Of a stretch of DNA of 64,000 nucleotides, positions 52,020-61,899 are shown one piece after another. The position numbers were made by a program, and so were the translations under genes. The notes beneath the pieces were generated by a model. That model did not search any database. It had not been told where the DNA came from and worked only from the letters and a program-made list of their open reading frames with translations. The stretch is from Labilibaculum sp. (GTDB taxonomy: Bacteria > Bacteroidota > Bacteroidia > Bacteroidales > Marinifilaceae), in NCBI GenBank assembly GCA_016342745.1, contig JAEINT010000012.1:112070-176069 (forward strand). The letters are read 5' to 3'. How positions within the stretch are numbered: the first letter of the stretch is position 1; every line of letters begins with the position of its first letter.

Positions 52020-52151
52020 GGTAAAAAATATGCCCGTGATATAGGGGAATCACGGGCAACAATTCTAAAGGGTTAATTAACCTACTAACCAACCTTTCGG
52101 TTGAACCTTTACAAATTCCTACGTTTCAATAAGAATTCGCTACTAAAGATA
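52020..52151 (-). ncRNA. Candidate structured small RNA on the minus strand
   Basis: Read on the minus strand from about 52140: a -7-like TATCTTTAG (52151-52143) without a good TTTG partner, then CAACC-GAAA-GGTTG (52103-52090), a perfect stem with a GAAA tetraloop, the palindrome GGTTAATTAACC (52082-52071), and a 10-bp hairpin TGCCCGTGAT/ATCACGGGCA (52058-52031) followed by six T residues in a T-rich tail. No ORF spans it, and the porin gene upstream has its own terminator at 52334-52360. About 120 nt long; function unknown. It could instead be a 3' remnant or decay product of the porin transcript. Confidence 0.45.
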
Positions 52152-52330
52152 AAAAAAAAAATCAATTCTCAGTTAAAAATTGTTAAAATCCTAACTCTTT
52201 AAAACAATTCTATACTGAGCATAATTAAAATTCTAATTGCAACATCAATTAGAATAATACCTATCCCCCAACTTTGCTTAATCATAATAAAGACATTTAC
52301 ACATGTAAGAAATTACATTAGTACATATCT
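52152..52330. other. AT-rich intergenic stretch between the RNA candidate and the porin terminator
   Basis: No open frame, hairpin or repeat of note; poly-A tract at 52151-52161. It would contain the promoter of the RNA candidate if that is a separate transcript. Confidence 0.35.
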
Positions 52331-52360
52331 AAAAATAGCCTTGAATAAATCAAGGCTATT
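52331..52360 (-). terminator. Intrinsic terminator after the porin gene
   Basis: Perfect 11-bp stem AATAGCCTTGA/TCAAGGCTATT with a 5-nt loop. On the minus strand it is followed by five T residues. It lies 86 bp past the porin stop. Confidence 0.85.
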
Positions 52361-52445
52361 AAAACTAACAACTAGTTCATCACAAACTAGATTTCTAATG
52401 TACAAATTCGAAAAACAGACTTTCTTTCTTTATTTGTTACTATCC

Positions 52446-53684
52446 TTAAAACGAGTATTTAAAATGTACCATTAAACGAGTACTTCCTACTTCATTGGAA
52501 TCTTTTACTTTTCCGTTAACCTGAGTCGTACCATAAGCAGCAGAAGTATAAAGTGCTTGTGTACCAATCATGAAATTACCAGAGTAAAACTCAACACGAG
52601 GACCAAACTGGTATACGTAATCGATATTAGCACCACGACTATACAAACCAACAAAATCATCTCCATTCTTTGCTAAATCATCATCAGCACCTAAGTTTTT
52701 GGTATAACCTGCAAATAGGCCATAACGAACATTACCTGTTGTTGTATACACATCAGACCAAATAGAAGAAGTCTTAACATTGGTGTACTCATAGTCTCCA
52801 TTTGCTTTAACATTCTTAACACCATAACCACCCAACATTACAAAGTTGTACATGTTTTGTCCGTAAATTGTATGAAGGTTCCAAACTACCTTATCCGACT
52901 TAAGAGTCATCCAAGCGTTCATTTGGTAGCTGCTTAGTAGTTCATCGGTTTTAGCACCTAAAGGATTTACAACCATTGGCTTCAAAAACTTGTATCCTGC
53001 CGTTGCACCTAAGGTAAAACCTTTTGCAAAATCGTACTTCACCTGAGCTGAAAATTCAGGAATACTAGCTTGTTGCGCATATTTTACATTTGCACCATCA
53101 GGACCATTAGATTTAAAATCCATTTCGGACAGAGCCGCAATAAATGCATATCCTTTTTTATCTCCTAATTCACGAGTATAACGAAACTGAGGAGCTCTTC
53201 CCAACACATTAAATGGTAATCCTCCACCCCAGTGCTGAACTTTTGGGAAACATGAAGTAACGAACATTGGGTGCCAAGTTTTACCAACCAATAGTTCATC
53301 TTTACCCCAATCTAATTTTACAAATGCATGACGCAAACGAAACAATCCACTTCTGCCTGTAGAAGTACCAACAAAATCGCCTTGAATGGTTGCCGATCCT
53401 TGAGCTCCAAATGCCTCAAAACCAGTAACACCAACATTTAAACGAGAATGAATTGAAGTCATGAACAACTCAGACCTATCATTTAAATCCTCACCATTAA
53501 TATCGTATGATTTGGCTGCTGGATAAAGGATAACCTCACCCTCGCGAGAATTAACTGTTTTACGCGAATCGAAAATTGCCTCAGCAGATACAAATCCACC
53601 TAATTTAACTTTCACATCATTTTTCTTTTGAGCTATACCTACTAATGGAAGCAGTGCAAGCATCAAGATGAATAATTTCTTCAT
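52446..53684 (-). CDS. Outer-membrane beta-barrel porin next to the lactate genes
   Basis: 412 residues. Signal peptide MKKLFILMLALLPLVGIAQ (cleavage near 19), then KVKLGGFVSAEAIFDSRKT as in DcaP-like/porin_4-type Bacteroidota barrels, alternating beta strands, and a C-terminal HFKYSF ending in Phe. The substrate is not shown by sequence. It is 145 bp downstream of the D-lactate dehydrogenase-like gene on the same strand, so uptake of an organic acid is a reasonable guess. A terminator follows. Confidence 0.75.
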   Translation of the reverse strand: MKKLFILMLALLPLVGIAQKKNDVKVKLGGFVSAEAIFDSRKTVNSREGEVILYPAAKSYDINGEDLNDRSELFMTSIHSRLNVGVTGFEAFGAQGSATIQGDFVGTSTGRSGLFRLRHAFVKLDWGKDELLVGKTWHPMFVTSCFPKVQHWGGGLPFNVLGRAPQFRYTRELGDKKGYAFIAALSEMDFKSNGPDGANVKYAQQASIPEFSAQVKYDFAKGFTLGATAGYKFLKPMVVNPLGAKTDELLSSYQMNAWMTLKSDKVVWNLHTIYGQNMYNFVMLGGYGVKNVKANGDYEYTNVKTSSIWSDVYTTTGNVRYGLFAGYTKNLGADDDLAKNGDDFVGLYSRGANIDYVYQFGPRVEFYSGNFMIGTQALYTSAAYGTTQVNGKVKDSNEVGSTRLMVHFKYSF

Positions 53685-53829
53685 TTTATAAATTTTAGGT
53701 TTTTTTTCAAATTAGGAAGCAGTACATGATCTTTTTATTGTCGCTAGATAAAATAAAAGCGATTAAATAAAGATCATGCATGTTCCAAAAATAGTGATTA
53801 TGGTTTGGAATTTACAATTTCCAATTGGG

Positions 53830-56655
53830 TTATTTTTTTGCAGTGGTTGCTCTATCTACCAAGTAAACAATAGATTGATAAGACACACCACTATTTAAAG
53901 TAAGGCCAATTTCACAAGTTCTACTTGTTGAATATCCATTCTTAACTTCTGCTGGATGCTGAATTTTCAGATCTCTTAAGCCATGATCATTTAGCTCTGG
54001 ATGAGTGAATCCTCTATCGCCAGCAAAACCACAACAGTTCGTATCTGGTTTCACAACATTTGTTGCACATCTTTTAGCCAAGTTGACCAATTGATCGTCA
54101 ACACCTAATTTCTTAGCAGAACAAACTGCAAATACCGAAACGGTTTCGTCAACTGGTGTAAAGTTTAAATGATCTGCCAAATATTCAGTAATGAACTCAA
54201 TTGGCTCGTACAATTTCAAGTTTGGTTCCATGTTTTCTTTCATGGTATACAAGCAAGGACTCATATCGCACAAAATTGGATATTCACCATTGTTACTTGC
54301 TTTCTTTAAAGCAAACTCTAGATCGTTCGACTTCTTGATTCCCGCCTCTTTGAAACCTTTACTCAAGAATGCCATACCACAACAGTGTGTATTTACATTT
54401 TCAGGATAAATAATTTCATAACCAGCTTTCTGAATCAATTGCTCTATTTTCTTGGTTAAGGCTACTTTTTCATCGTAATCTTTCGAAACACCCATACTTT
54501 GATTGATACAAGATGGGAAGTAAACCACTTTTTTAGGATTGTTTTTGTTTACCGCAGGTGGCACAATTTTAGGTGCTCCCTTTGGGAAAGCTTTGCTCCA
54601 ACGAGGAATTGTATTACCCGATAAAGAACGCATTCCACCAGAGATTCCGCCCATTATTCCTGAGCCTAAAATCGAATGGAAGAAATTGACAGTATTTAGG
54701 CCCATTTTTGCATAAGACTGCACTTTATCCATATTATCGGCACACCACATGGCATATTTTTTAGCCTTTGGCGATGCTTCGGTCGATCGAAGATCTTTGA
54801 CCAATTTACCGGTATCGATTTTAACTGGACAACTTAGTGCACACAAACTATCGGTAGCACACAATTGTAGCGCTTCGTAGTCGAATTGCTTCACTAGGTT
54901 AGCCAATTCGTGTGGCTTCTCTCCTGTGGCTTTTAAACGGGTAATTTCGCGGAATGTAGCAATTCGCTGACGTGGACTTAAAGTTAGGTTGTGCGAAACA
55001 CAAACTGGCTCACAGAATCCACATTCCATGCACTGATCGATTTTCTCGTGAGCAGCTGGTAGTGGTTTTAAATCTTTAAGGTGAGCTTGCTTATCGGCAT
55101 TTAAAATTACACCCGGATTGATTAGATAACGAGGATCAAAAATCTCCTTAATCTGTTTCATTAGGTTGTAAGCATCCGTTCCCCACTCCATTTCTACATA
55201 TGGAGCCATGTTTCGGCCCGTACCGTGCTCTGCTTTTAGTGCACCATCGTAACGACCAACCACAAGGTCGGCTAACTCATCCATGAATTTTGCATACCTG
55301 TCGATTTCGGACTGCGTACCAAAATCTTGTGTAAATACGAAGTGAAGATTACCTTCCAAGGCATGTCCGAAAATAACGGCTTCAGAATAATCATATTTCT
55401 TAAAAAGATCTTGTAGGTCTAATGTTGCTTCGGCCAATTTTGGCACTGGAAAACAAACATCTTCGATAATTACTGTAGTACCGACTTTACGCATACCTCC
55501 AACAGTTGGCAATAATCCTTTACGGATTTTCCAAAGCATTGCAAATTCGGCTGGCACATCGGTAAATTCAATTGGAATTTCGACTTGAATATCCTTAACG
55601 GCATTTTTAATGATGCCGATTTGTTCTTTTAGTTTCTTTCCATCTTCGGCTCTTGTTTCGACCAAAATAGCCGAAGCACCTTCCGATAGTGTTTTCAAAT
55701 ATGCAGGTACGCCATCGTCGTTTTCAACAGAACGCAAGGCAGCTCTATCCATCAATTCAACTGCAGCAACCGGCTCCGATTTCAAAATAGAAACCGCTCT
55801 ACAAGCTTTTTCAATATCAGGGTAAACCATCAACGAACTCGCCTTAAATTTGTGCTCGATTACAGTTTTGTAAACCACCTCGGAAATAAAGCCAAGTGTT
55901 CCTTCAGAACCAATCATGATATGTGTTAAAATATCGATTGGATCGGAATAATCAACCAGTGCATTTAAGCTGTAACCAGTTGTATTCTTCATTTTGAATT
56001 TTTCGCGGATACGAGCATTCAAAGTTTTGTTGTTGCTAACATCGATGGCCAATTGCCCTAAATCCTTTAGCAAACTGGCATGCGTTTTTTTAAAATCGGC
56101 AATGCTTTCTTTACAAGAAGTATCTAAAACAGTTCCATCGTGCAAAATAACACGAATAGAGTCGATTGTTTTGTATGAATTTTCGGAAGTACCACAACAC
56201 ATTCCTGATGCATTATTAGCAGCAATACCACCAATCATAGCAGCATTAATGGAAGCTGGATCGGGTCCAATTTTCATTCCATAAGGAGCCAATAGTTGAT
56301 TGGCACGTGCCCCTGTAATTCCTGGCTGAAGTCTAATTTTAGCTCCTTTATCAAGAATGGTATGCTTTTTCCAATGATCTCCCGCAACCACTAATACAGA
56401 GTCGCTAATTGCCTGTCCCGACAAACTGGTACCAGCTGCTCGGTAGGTTACTGGAATATCTAAATCGTTACATTCGCGCATGATAAGGCTTACCTCAGCT
56501 TCGCTTTTTGATTTGATAACCAGTTTAGGTATTAATCTGTAAAAACTAGCATCGGTACCCCAAGCCAGTGTATGTAGTGGATCATGAAACATACGATCTT
56601 TAGTAATCGTTTTTAACAATCGTTCATGTAGTTTTTTATATTCTCCTGTAAGCAT
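53830..56655 (-). CDS. FAD- and Fe-S-containing D-lactate/2-hydroxyacid dehydrogenase
   Basis: 941 residues. N-terminal FAD_binding_4 (about 45-190; TYRAAGTSLSGQAISDS and GMCCGTSENSYKT), FAD oxidase C domain (to about 535; EHGTGRNMAPYVEMEWG), Fe-S binding CMECGFCEPVC near 556, a second cluster CATDSLCALSC, and two CCG-type domains (SCINQSMG...HCCGMAFLSKG, and CSAKKLG...NCCGFAGDRGF). This is the GlcD+GlcF/Dld-II fusion that oxidises D-lactate or glycolate to the 2-oxo acid and passes electrons to quinone. Next to lctP and lut genes, so D-lactate is favoured. It has a separate promoter, since lctP ends in a terminator. Confidence 0.88.
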   Translation of the reverse strand: MLTGEYKKLHERLLKTITKDRMFHDPLHTLAWGTDASFYRLIPKLVIKSKSEAEVSLIMRECNDLDIPVTYRAAGTSLSGQAISDSVLVVAGDHWKKHTILDKGAKIRLQPGITGARANQLLAPYGMKIGPDPASINAAMIGGIAANNASGMCCGTSENSYKTIDSIRVILHDGTVLDTSCKESIADFKKTHASLLKDLGQLAIDVSNNKTLNARIREKFKMKNTTGYSLNALVDYSDPIDILTHIMIGSEGTLGFISEVVYKTVIEHKFKASSLMVYPDIEKACRAVSILKSEPVAAVELMDRAALRSVENDDGVPAYLKTLSEGASAILVETRAEDGKKLKEQIGIIKNAVKDIQVEIPIEFTDVPAEFAMLWKIRKGLLPTVGGMRKVGTTVIIEDVCFPVPKLAEATLDLQDLFKKYDYSEAVIFGHALEGNLHFVFTQDFGTQSEIDRYAKFMDELADLVVGRYDGALKAEHGTGRNMAPYVEMEWGTDAYNLMKQIKEIFDPRYLINPGVILNADKQAHLKDLKPLPAAHEKIDQCMECGFCEPVCVSHNLTLSPRQRIATFREITRLKATGEKPHELANLVKQFDYEALQLCATDSLCALSCPVKIDTGKLVKDLRSTEASPKAKKYAMWCADNMDKVQSYAKMGLNTVNFFHSILGSGIMGGISGGMRSLSGNTIPRWSKAFPKGAPKIVPPAVNKNNPKKVVYFPSCINQSMGVSKDYDEKVALTKKIEQLIQKAGYEIIYPENVNTHCCGMAFLSKGFKEAGIKKSNDLEFALKKASNNGEYPILCDMSPCLYTMKENMEPNLKLYEPIEFITEYLADHLNFTPVDETVSVFAVCSAKKLGVDDQLVNLAKRCATNVVKPDTNCCGFAGDRGFTHPELNDHGLRDLKIQHPAEVKNGYSTSRTCEIGLTLNSGVSYQSIVYLVDRATTAKK

Positions 56656-56762
56656 CTTTCTTCGATTTTATTTTTCGGTCATCCTAATTAACAAATACTT
56701 GGCAAATTAACCCAATCTTAAATTGGTAACTTGTATGACAAATATACGTTTTCAATCTTAAA

Positions 56763-56800
56763 AAAGAACCATATATCCGCGAAAGCGAATACATGGTTGA
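56763..56800 (-). terminator. Intrinsic terminator after lctP
   Basis: Hairpin with AACCAT/ATGGTT outer arms and a CGC/GCG inner stem, imperfect in between. On the minus strand it is followed by CTTTTTT. It lies between lctP and the dehydrogenase gene. Confidence 0.7.
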
Positions 56801-56807
56801 TATATTA

Positions 56808-58466
56808 TTACAATGGCAGCGGATTAAAACCTGATGATATTAAAATCACCACAATAATCATTACCGCCAAATAGTAGATGAATGCTGGAATTGCATTTCT
56901 TCTGATGATTGTACCTTCGGCACCAATACAACCAACAGTAGCACAAACTGCAACCACATTATTTACACAAATCATATTACCCAAAGCAGCACCAATTGTT
57001 TGAACCGCTACAATTAATACTTGAGGAATACCTAAAATAGTTGCTGTTTCGAATTGAAGAGAAGCAAACAACAAGTTAGATACGGTTGCCGAACCAGACA
57101 TAAAGGATCCTAACACGCCTACAATTGGCGCAATAATTGGATACGCATTACCTGATAAATCGGCAATAGCTGTAGCCATAGTGGTTAACATACTATCCAT
57201 TCCTGCTCCGTTGGTTCCCGATTTTAACATTAACTGAACCATTGCAACACCTGCAAATAAGGCAATTGCTGCACCACTAATTTGCTTAAAGGTTGTTTTC
57301 CAAGATGTAAGTACCTGCTTAGGCGACATTTTATGCATGAAGTTGGTGATAACAGCTACCAAAATAAAAGGAATTGTTCCTGGTAGGTATGCCCATTTTA
57401 ACACATAAGTTAATCCTTCTATATCGAAAATATTAGAAAGTGTTATTGTTTGAGCAGCCAACCATCCTTTTAATCCTAAAGAAGGAATACGGGTAACTAC
57501 TAATATAATAGCGATTAATACATATGGCATCCACGCTTTTACCAAGCCCATTTTTGCTTCACCAGTATCACCTGTTGAATCGTTAGATAACCAGCTTTTA
57601 TCCCATTCTGACTTTGGAGGAAAATCCCATGATTCTTTTGGCATAAGAAAACCTCTTTTTGCAGCAAAAATAATAATTCCTAACCCGATAAATGCTCCTA
57701 ATAATGATGGAAGATCGGGTCCTAATGTTGAAGCAATAACAACATATGGCACTGCAAATGCTAAACCAGCAAAAATTGCGAATGGTGCAGCTGCTAATGC
57801 AGGCTTAATCGATTTTTCTTTACCAAAAAACTTGGTCATGATCATGATACCCAATAATGGCACAAAAATACCTACAATAGCGTTCGGTATTGCAACCCAT
57901 TCGGTTAATGCCATTTTAAAAACTTCTGGATTGGCACCTATATCGGAAAGGTTTTGCTCAAGCGTAACCATAGCACCACCACTAATTGGTGTTCCTACCG
58001 CTCCGTAAGGTACAGGTACCGAATTAAAAATTAAGGCAACCATTGCTGCGGCTAATGGGGGAAATCCGAGACCAACCAAAAGGGGTCCGGCTAAGGCAGC
58101 AGGTGTTCCAAATCCGGCAGCACCTTCGATAAATGCTCCAAACATGAAACCAATGATAATGGCCTGAATTCGTCTATCGGTGGTAATTCCACTAAAACCA
58201 TTGTTAATGGTTGTCATTGCACCCGACAACTTCATGGTGTTTAGTATGAGAATTGCACCAAAAATAATGATGAGAATATCCATGGCTTTTAAAAATCCAA
58301 ATACGGAATATCCCATAATGTGAAACAAGTCAATTTCCCATACTGTGTAGGCAACGATCACGGCTAACAGCAGCGATAAAGGCAAAGCCTTTTTTGCTCC
58401 CCAATTGAGGCCCACCATTAATACAATGGTTAATAAAATAGGTGAAAAAGCTAATAATGCGTCCAT
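56808..58466 (-). CDS. lctP: L-lactate permease
   Basis: 552 residues, about 13 membrane helices, LctP family proton-coupled lactate/glycolate importer. Family stretches: [21 protein letters not shown] near 112-132, the [12 protein letters not shown] motif and the late [20 protein letters not shown]. It follows a small ORF by 17 bp and lies within the lut operon (lutC, lutB-lutA, small ORF, lctP). It brings lactate to the two types of lactate dehydrogenase encoded here. Confidence 0.95.
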   Translation of the reverse strand: MDALLAFSPILLTIVLMVGLNWGAKKALPLSLLLAVIVAYTVWEIDLFHIMGYSVFGFLKAMDILIIIFGAILILNTMKLSGAMTTINNGFSGITTDRRIQAIIIGFMFGAFIEGAAGFGTPAALAGPLLVGLGFPPLAAAMVALIFNSVPVPYGAVGTPISGGAMVTLEQNLSDIGANPEVFKMALTEWVAIPNAIVGIFVPLLGIMIMTKFFGKEKSIKPALAAAPFAIFAGLAFAVPYVVIASTLGPDLPSLLGAFIGLGIIIFAAKRGFLMPKESWDFPPKSEWDKSWLSNDSTGDTGEAKMGLVKAWMPYVLIAIILVVTRIPSLGLKGWLAAQTITLSNIFDIEGLTYVLKWAYLPGTIPFILVAVITNFMHKMSPKQVLTSWKTTFKQISGAAIALFAGVAMVQLMLKSGTNGAGMDSMLTTMATAIADLSGNAYPIIAPIVGVLGSFMSGSATVSNLLFASLQFETATILGIPQVLIVAVQTIGAALGNMICVNNVVAVCATVGCIGAEGTIIRRNAIPAFIYYLAVMIIVVILISSGFNPLPL

Positions 58467-58483
58467 AAAAAATTAGTTTAGGT

Positions 58484-58675
58484 TTAATTATAAATTGTTT
58501 TTTTATTTTTAGTAAATGGGTTAGATCTACTATATTTTTCGTTTATCGATTTGTCTGTCTTTTTTAAGTCTCCGAACTTTGCACTCGAGTGCATTAAAGA
58601 ATCCAAAGCATTCAGTTTTTGTTTTAAATCGTTTAAACTTTTATTGATATCAATTTTATTATTTTCAAAGTCCAT
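58484..58675 (-). CDS. Small hydrophilic protein inside the lactate operon
   Basis: 63 residues, rich in Lys, Asn and Ser. The first half is predicted helical (NKSLNDLKQKLNALDSLMH), followed by a basic disordered tail. No known motif. It is tightly packed, 11 bp after the LutB-LutA fusion stop and 17 bp before lctP, which argues that it is a real gene. Function unknown; a small partner of the lactate enzymes or a regulator is possible. Confidence 0.5.
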   Translation of the reverse strand: MDFENNKIDINKSLNDLKQKLNALDSLMHSSAKFGDLKKTDKSINEKYSRSNPFTKNKKTIYN

Positions 58676-58686
58676 TACTTTATATT

Positions 58687-60837
58687 TTATTTCTCAATAA
58701 TTTCCACATGCTTTTCGATGAATTCTGTTAAGTGAAGTACTTTTACAGGCACATTTTTGTGCATTAATCCGCCGTTAATTTGCATTACACATCCTGGACA
58801 ATCGGTTACCAATATCTCAGCAGAACTGGCTTCGATATTTTCAATTTTCTTGGTTAAGATTCCTTCAGAAATAGTTGCAAAGTCGAGAGAATAAGTCCCA
58901 CCAAAACCACAACAAACATTTGTATCGGTTAATGGAATAAATTGTTTTCCTAATAAACTGGAAAGGAAAGATTCTGCGGAATAATCCAATGATCTGGAAT
59001 CATGACAAGGCGTATGATAAGTCACCTTTTTATTCCCTTTTACTTTAAAACGTATGTTATTATCTTCCAAAAATTTCCCTATTGGTGTTACCATATCTCC
59101 CAATTGAGATGCTTTTTTATAGCGATTAGGATCCTCTTTGGTGAAGTCTAAAAATTCGTGTTTAATTGCTCCTCCACATGTAGGACAAAGCACAAGTAGC
59201 GCTTCATAGTTTTTAGGACCTTGTAAATTATCCAGTGTATTGTAAATCATGCTTTTTGCATTCTCAGGATCTCCTGATGCAATTGCAGGAATACCACAAC
59301 ATGCTGCTTTTTTAGGAATATCGACCTGGATACCGCTCTTTTGAAGCAATTTAACCATTGCCAATCCCATTTCTGGATAGAAATATTCGATTGCACAACC
59401 AGGATAAAAGAATACTTTTCGATCGGAAGTAAACTGATCGTAGCCATCTTTGTAAAAGCGTTTGCTAAATGTTTTTGAAGCTAAAGCAGGGAATTTTCTA
59501 AAATCCATTTCTTTAGGCAACATTGGTACCGTGCTAATTATTTTTTCTTGATTTGTTTTGTTGGTTTTTGTAAGTGGAAATTGAAAGTTAGCTCCAATAC
59601 TTAGTAAGGACTTCATTCGATCGGGCTTTGCAACCACATTTTTAAAGACTTTCTTTTTTATTGGGTTGATGCCATACTTTTTACCGACAACCAATTTCAG
59701 ATCAGAAATTAAAGCCTGTAAATCAATGCCCGAAGGGCAATTAAAAGAACAAGCACGACAACCAATACACATTTTTAAAATGTCCTTAGCTGCTTCATCT
59801 CCCTGATATAATGCTGTTAAAATTAGGCCAATAGATCCGATGTATCGATCGCCATAAACATGACCACCAACCATTTCGTATGCAGGACAAATGTTAGCAC
59901 AACTTCCACAACGCACACATTTAAGTGCTTCTTTAAATTTAGGATGTTCGAAAAATGCCAAACGTCCATTATCTAAAAACACATAATGCGTTTCCTTAAC
60001 ACCATCTTCATTTTTATAAGATGGCACTCTACCTTTAATCCAAGTAGTATATGATGTAATGGTTTGTCCGGTTGCACTTTTTGGCAATACACGGACAATA
60101 TCTAATGCTTGATTAAAATCATCGCACAACTTCTCGTATCCGACTAAAACGATATGTACTGGCGGCACGGTTGACGATAAACGAGCATTACCTTCGTTGG
60201 TTACCAAACCAATTGTACCTGTACTGGCCACGGCAACATTTGCCCCAGTCATTCCCACACCCGATTTAAAATATGAGCTGCGAAGAAATCGACGAGCAAT
60301 TTCGACCATTGCCTTAATGTCCTCCGGATCTACTGCTTCTCCGGTATAATCGGAAAATATTTTGGCAACTTGCTGTCTTGTTTTGTGAATAGCTGGCATT
60401 ACCATGTGCGATGGATGCTCATTAGCCAACTGAAGAATCCATTCACCCAAATCGGTTTCGATCGGTTGCAAACCTTCCTTCTCTAAATAATGATTAAGTA
60501 ATATCTCTTCTGATGTCATCGATTTACTTTTCACCATGTATTTAGCATCGTGCTTTTTCATTACATCGGCAATGTATTTGCATGCATCCTCGCCTGTTTT
60601 TGCTTGAAAAACCTTACAGCCGTGCTTTTCTACATTATTTTTAAAAAGATTGAATTGTTCCATTACCTTCTTTAAATCCCGATCTTTTAAATCGTGAACT
60701 CTTGTACGTAATGCTTCAAAATCTAAACCTTTGTAAGCATTGTCTTTAGAAGCCTTATATGCTGTTGCAAAACCCTTAAGGTTTTTGTACAAAACCTCGT
60801 CGTTTATTTTTTCCTGAATTTTATCTTGTATGTTCAT
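58687..60837 (-). CDS. LutB-LutA fusion, L-lactate oxidation iron-sulfur protein
   Basis: 716 residues. The LutB/LldF-type LUD domain (about 60-290) and ferredoxin part (CVRCGSCANICPAY near 308, CIGCRACSFNCPSG near 355) are joined to LutA/LldE-type CCG domains (FYPGCAIEYFYPEMG ... ACCGIPA; YHTPCHDSRS ... VCCGFGG). In Bacillus LutA, LutB and LutC are separate proteins that together oxidise L-lactate; here two are fused. It lies 9 bp after lutC and 11 bp before the small ORF. The cysteine sets look complete. Confidence 0.9.
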   Translation of the reverse strand: MNIQDKIQEKINDEVLYKNLKGFATAYKASKDNAYKGLDFEALRTRVHDLKDRDLKKVMEQFNLFKNNVEKHGCKVFQAKTGEDACKYIADVMKKHDAKYMVKSKSMTSEEILLNHYLEKEGLQPIETDLGEWILQLANEHPSHMVMPAIHKTRQQVAKIFSDYTGEAVDPEDIKAMVEIARRFLRSSYFKSGVGMTGANVAVASTGTIGLVTNEGNARLSSTVPPVHIVLVGYEKLCDDFNQALDIVRVLPKSATGQTITSYTTWIKGRVPSYKNEDGVKETHYVFLDNGRLAFFEHPKFKEALKCVRCGSCANICPAYEMVGGHVYGDRYIGSIGLILTALYQGDEAAKDILKMCIGCRACSFNCPSGIDLQALISDLKLVVGKKYGINPIKKKVFKNVVAKPDRMKSLLSIGANFQFPLTKTNKTNQEKIISTVPMLPKEMDFRKFPALASKTFSKRFYKDGYDQFTSDRKVFFYPGCAIEYFYPEMGLAMVKLLQKSGIQVDIPKKAACCGIPAIASGDPENAKSMIYNTLDNLQGPKNYEALLVLCPTCGGAIKHEFLDFTKEDPNRYKKASQLGDMVTPIGKFLEDNNIRFKVKGNKKVTYHTPCHDSRSLDYSAESFLSSLLGKQFIPLTDTNVCCGFGGTYSLDFATISEGILTKKIENIEASSAEILVTDCPGCVMQINGGLMHKNVPVKVLHLTEFIEKHVEIIEK

Positions 60838-60846
60838 GGCTTCTAC

Positions 60847-61320
60847 TTATAAATCATTTAAAATATAAACTGTCATCTCTTTCGGACCGTGTACTCCAAC
60901 TGTTAATACACGCTCGATATCGGCTGTACGACTAGCACCAGTAATAAAAGCAACATAGCCACCCATATCTGCAGTTCTCTCTTCGATAAAATCGGCTACA
61001 TCATTTAAACTGGCAACAAGCTTACTAATTGGCATTACCACAAATAACTTTTCTGCCAGACAGGTTGCTAAACGTTTATTTTCGTTACAACTATCGATAA
61101 CTACTGTTCCCGTTTCTGCTATCGCGAAATCAACTTCGACAAGAGCACTTTTTATGCCTGCTTCTCCAGCTTGTATATCTTTCAGTTTAGAGAAAGTTTG
61201 AACATCGATGTATTCGAAACTTTCCTTGCCTAAAAGATTTTTAAATTCATCAGCTGACAGGATTTGGTTTTCATTTCCAACCAGTGCTGATTTGTCTAAA
61301 AAGAGTTCTAGCTTATTCAT
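60847..61320 (-). CDS. LutC-type LUD-domain protein
   Basis: 157 residues, a single LUD domain, shorter than Bacillus LutC (about 240). ETGTVVIDSCNENKRLATCLAEKLFVVMPISKLV near 90-123 and the C-terminal TGASRTADIERVLTVGVHGPKEMTVYIL are the family hallmarks. It is first in the lactate operon, 9 bp before the LutB-LutA fusion gene, and is a presumed subunit of the L-lactate oxidising complex. Confidence 0.88.
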   Translation of the reverse strand: MNKLELFLDKSALVGNENQILSADEFKNLLGKESFEYIDVQTFSKLKDIQAGEAGIKSALVEVDFAIAETGTVVIDSCNENKRLATCLAEKLFVVMPISKLVASLNDVADFIEERTADMGGYVAFITGASRTADIERVLTVGVHGPKEMTVYILNDL

Positions 61321-61829
61321 AGTTTATATCTTAAGGGTTTTAATAGAATTGTCTTAAAAAGCTTACTATTTGGGAATCTTACTAACCAATAGGGATGCCA
61401 AGAATTTCATGAGCTCACTATTTAGAATCATTCAATTCGACTTATGGCTGATTACCTGACTTTTAGTCTACGCAAAGGTTTTCGACAAAGGAAGTTTAAA
61501 TCGTTTTCGGCACCGTTCAGAAATGAACAGGTAACACAAATCGAAGGTTCGTTTTCGCGCAATTGCGCAATATGGAACAGCGTTTTTTGCACTTTTTTTA
61601 TCAGCGAAAGCAAACTGGATATTTTGGTTTTTTTCATAAAAATAGATGTTACAAATGGGATAAAAACAAGTTTTTCTACTAATCCATAAACATGTTTTAT
61701 GCTTAACACCAATTAAATCTTAGCCTTTATCTGATTTACAATAATTTAATTTATAAATAGTTACCTAGAAATATTTATTATTAACATATTTTTCTCACTT
61801 TAAACTTTGACTAGAGGGGCAATGATTCA
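61321..61829. other. Intergenic region upstream of the lactate operon and the RAYT element
   Basis: About 510 bp. Two short overlapping frames exist at 61444-61712 on both strands, but neither has a gene-like composition. A perfect 12-bp palindrome GCGCAATTGCGC lies at 61557-61568, about 235 bp upstream of lutC, a possible operator. No tRNA or clear promoter was recognised. Confidence 0.35.
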
Positions 61830-61860
61830 GGCGTATTGCACTCGCCCCGACTGACGCTCC
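61830..61860. repeat. REP-like element copy 1, upstream of RAYT
   Basis: GGCGTATTGCA-CTCGCCCC followed by GACTGACGCTCC. It matches copies 2 and 3 inside the gene in the GCGTATTGCA, CGCCCC and (A/T)GACGC parts. It lies 40 bp before the RAYT start, where RAYT-associated REPs are typically found. Confidence 0.65.
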
Positions 61861-61899
61861 GAAAAAAATAAGAAATATCAATCTGCATTTTAAGAAAGC

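Noticed and set aside
61444..61712. Overlapping small open frames on both strands upstream of lutC
   Set aside because: No motif, signal or sensible composition; they mirror each other and lie in a promoter-type gap.
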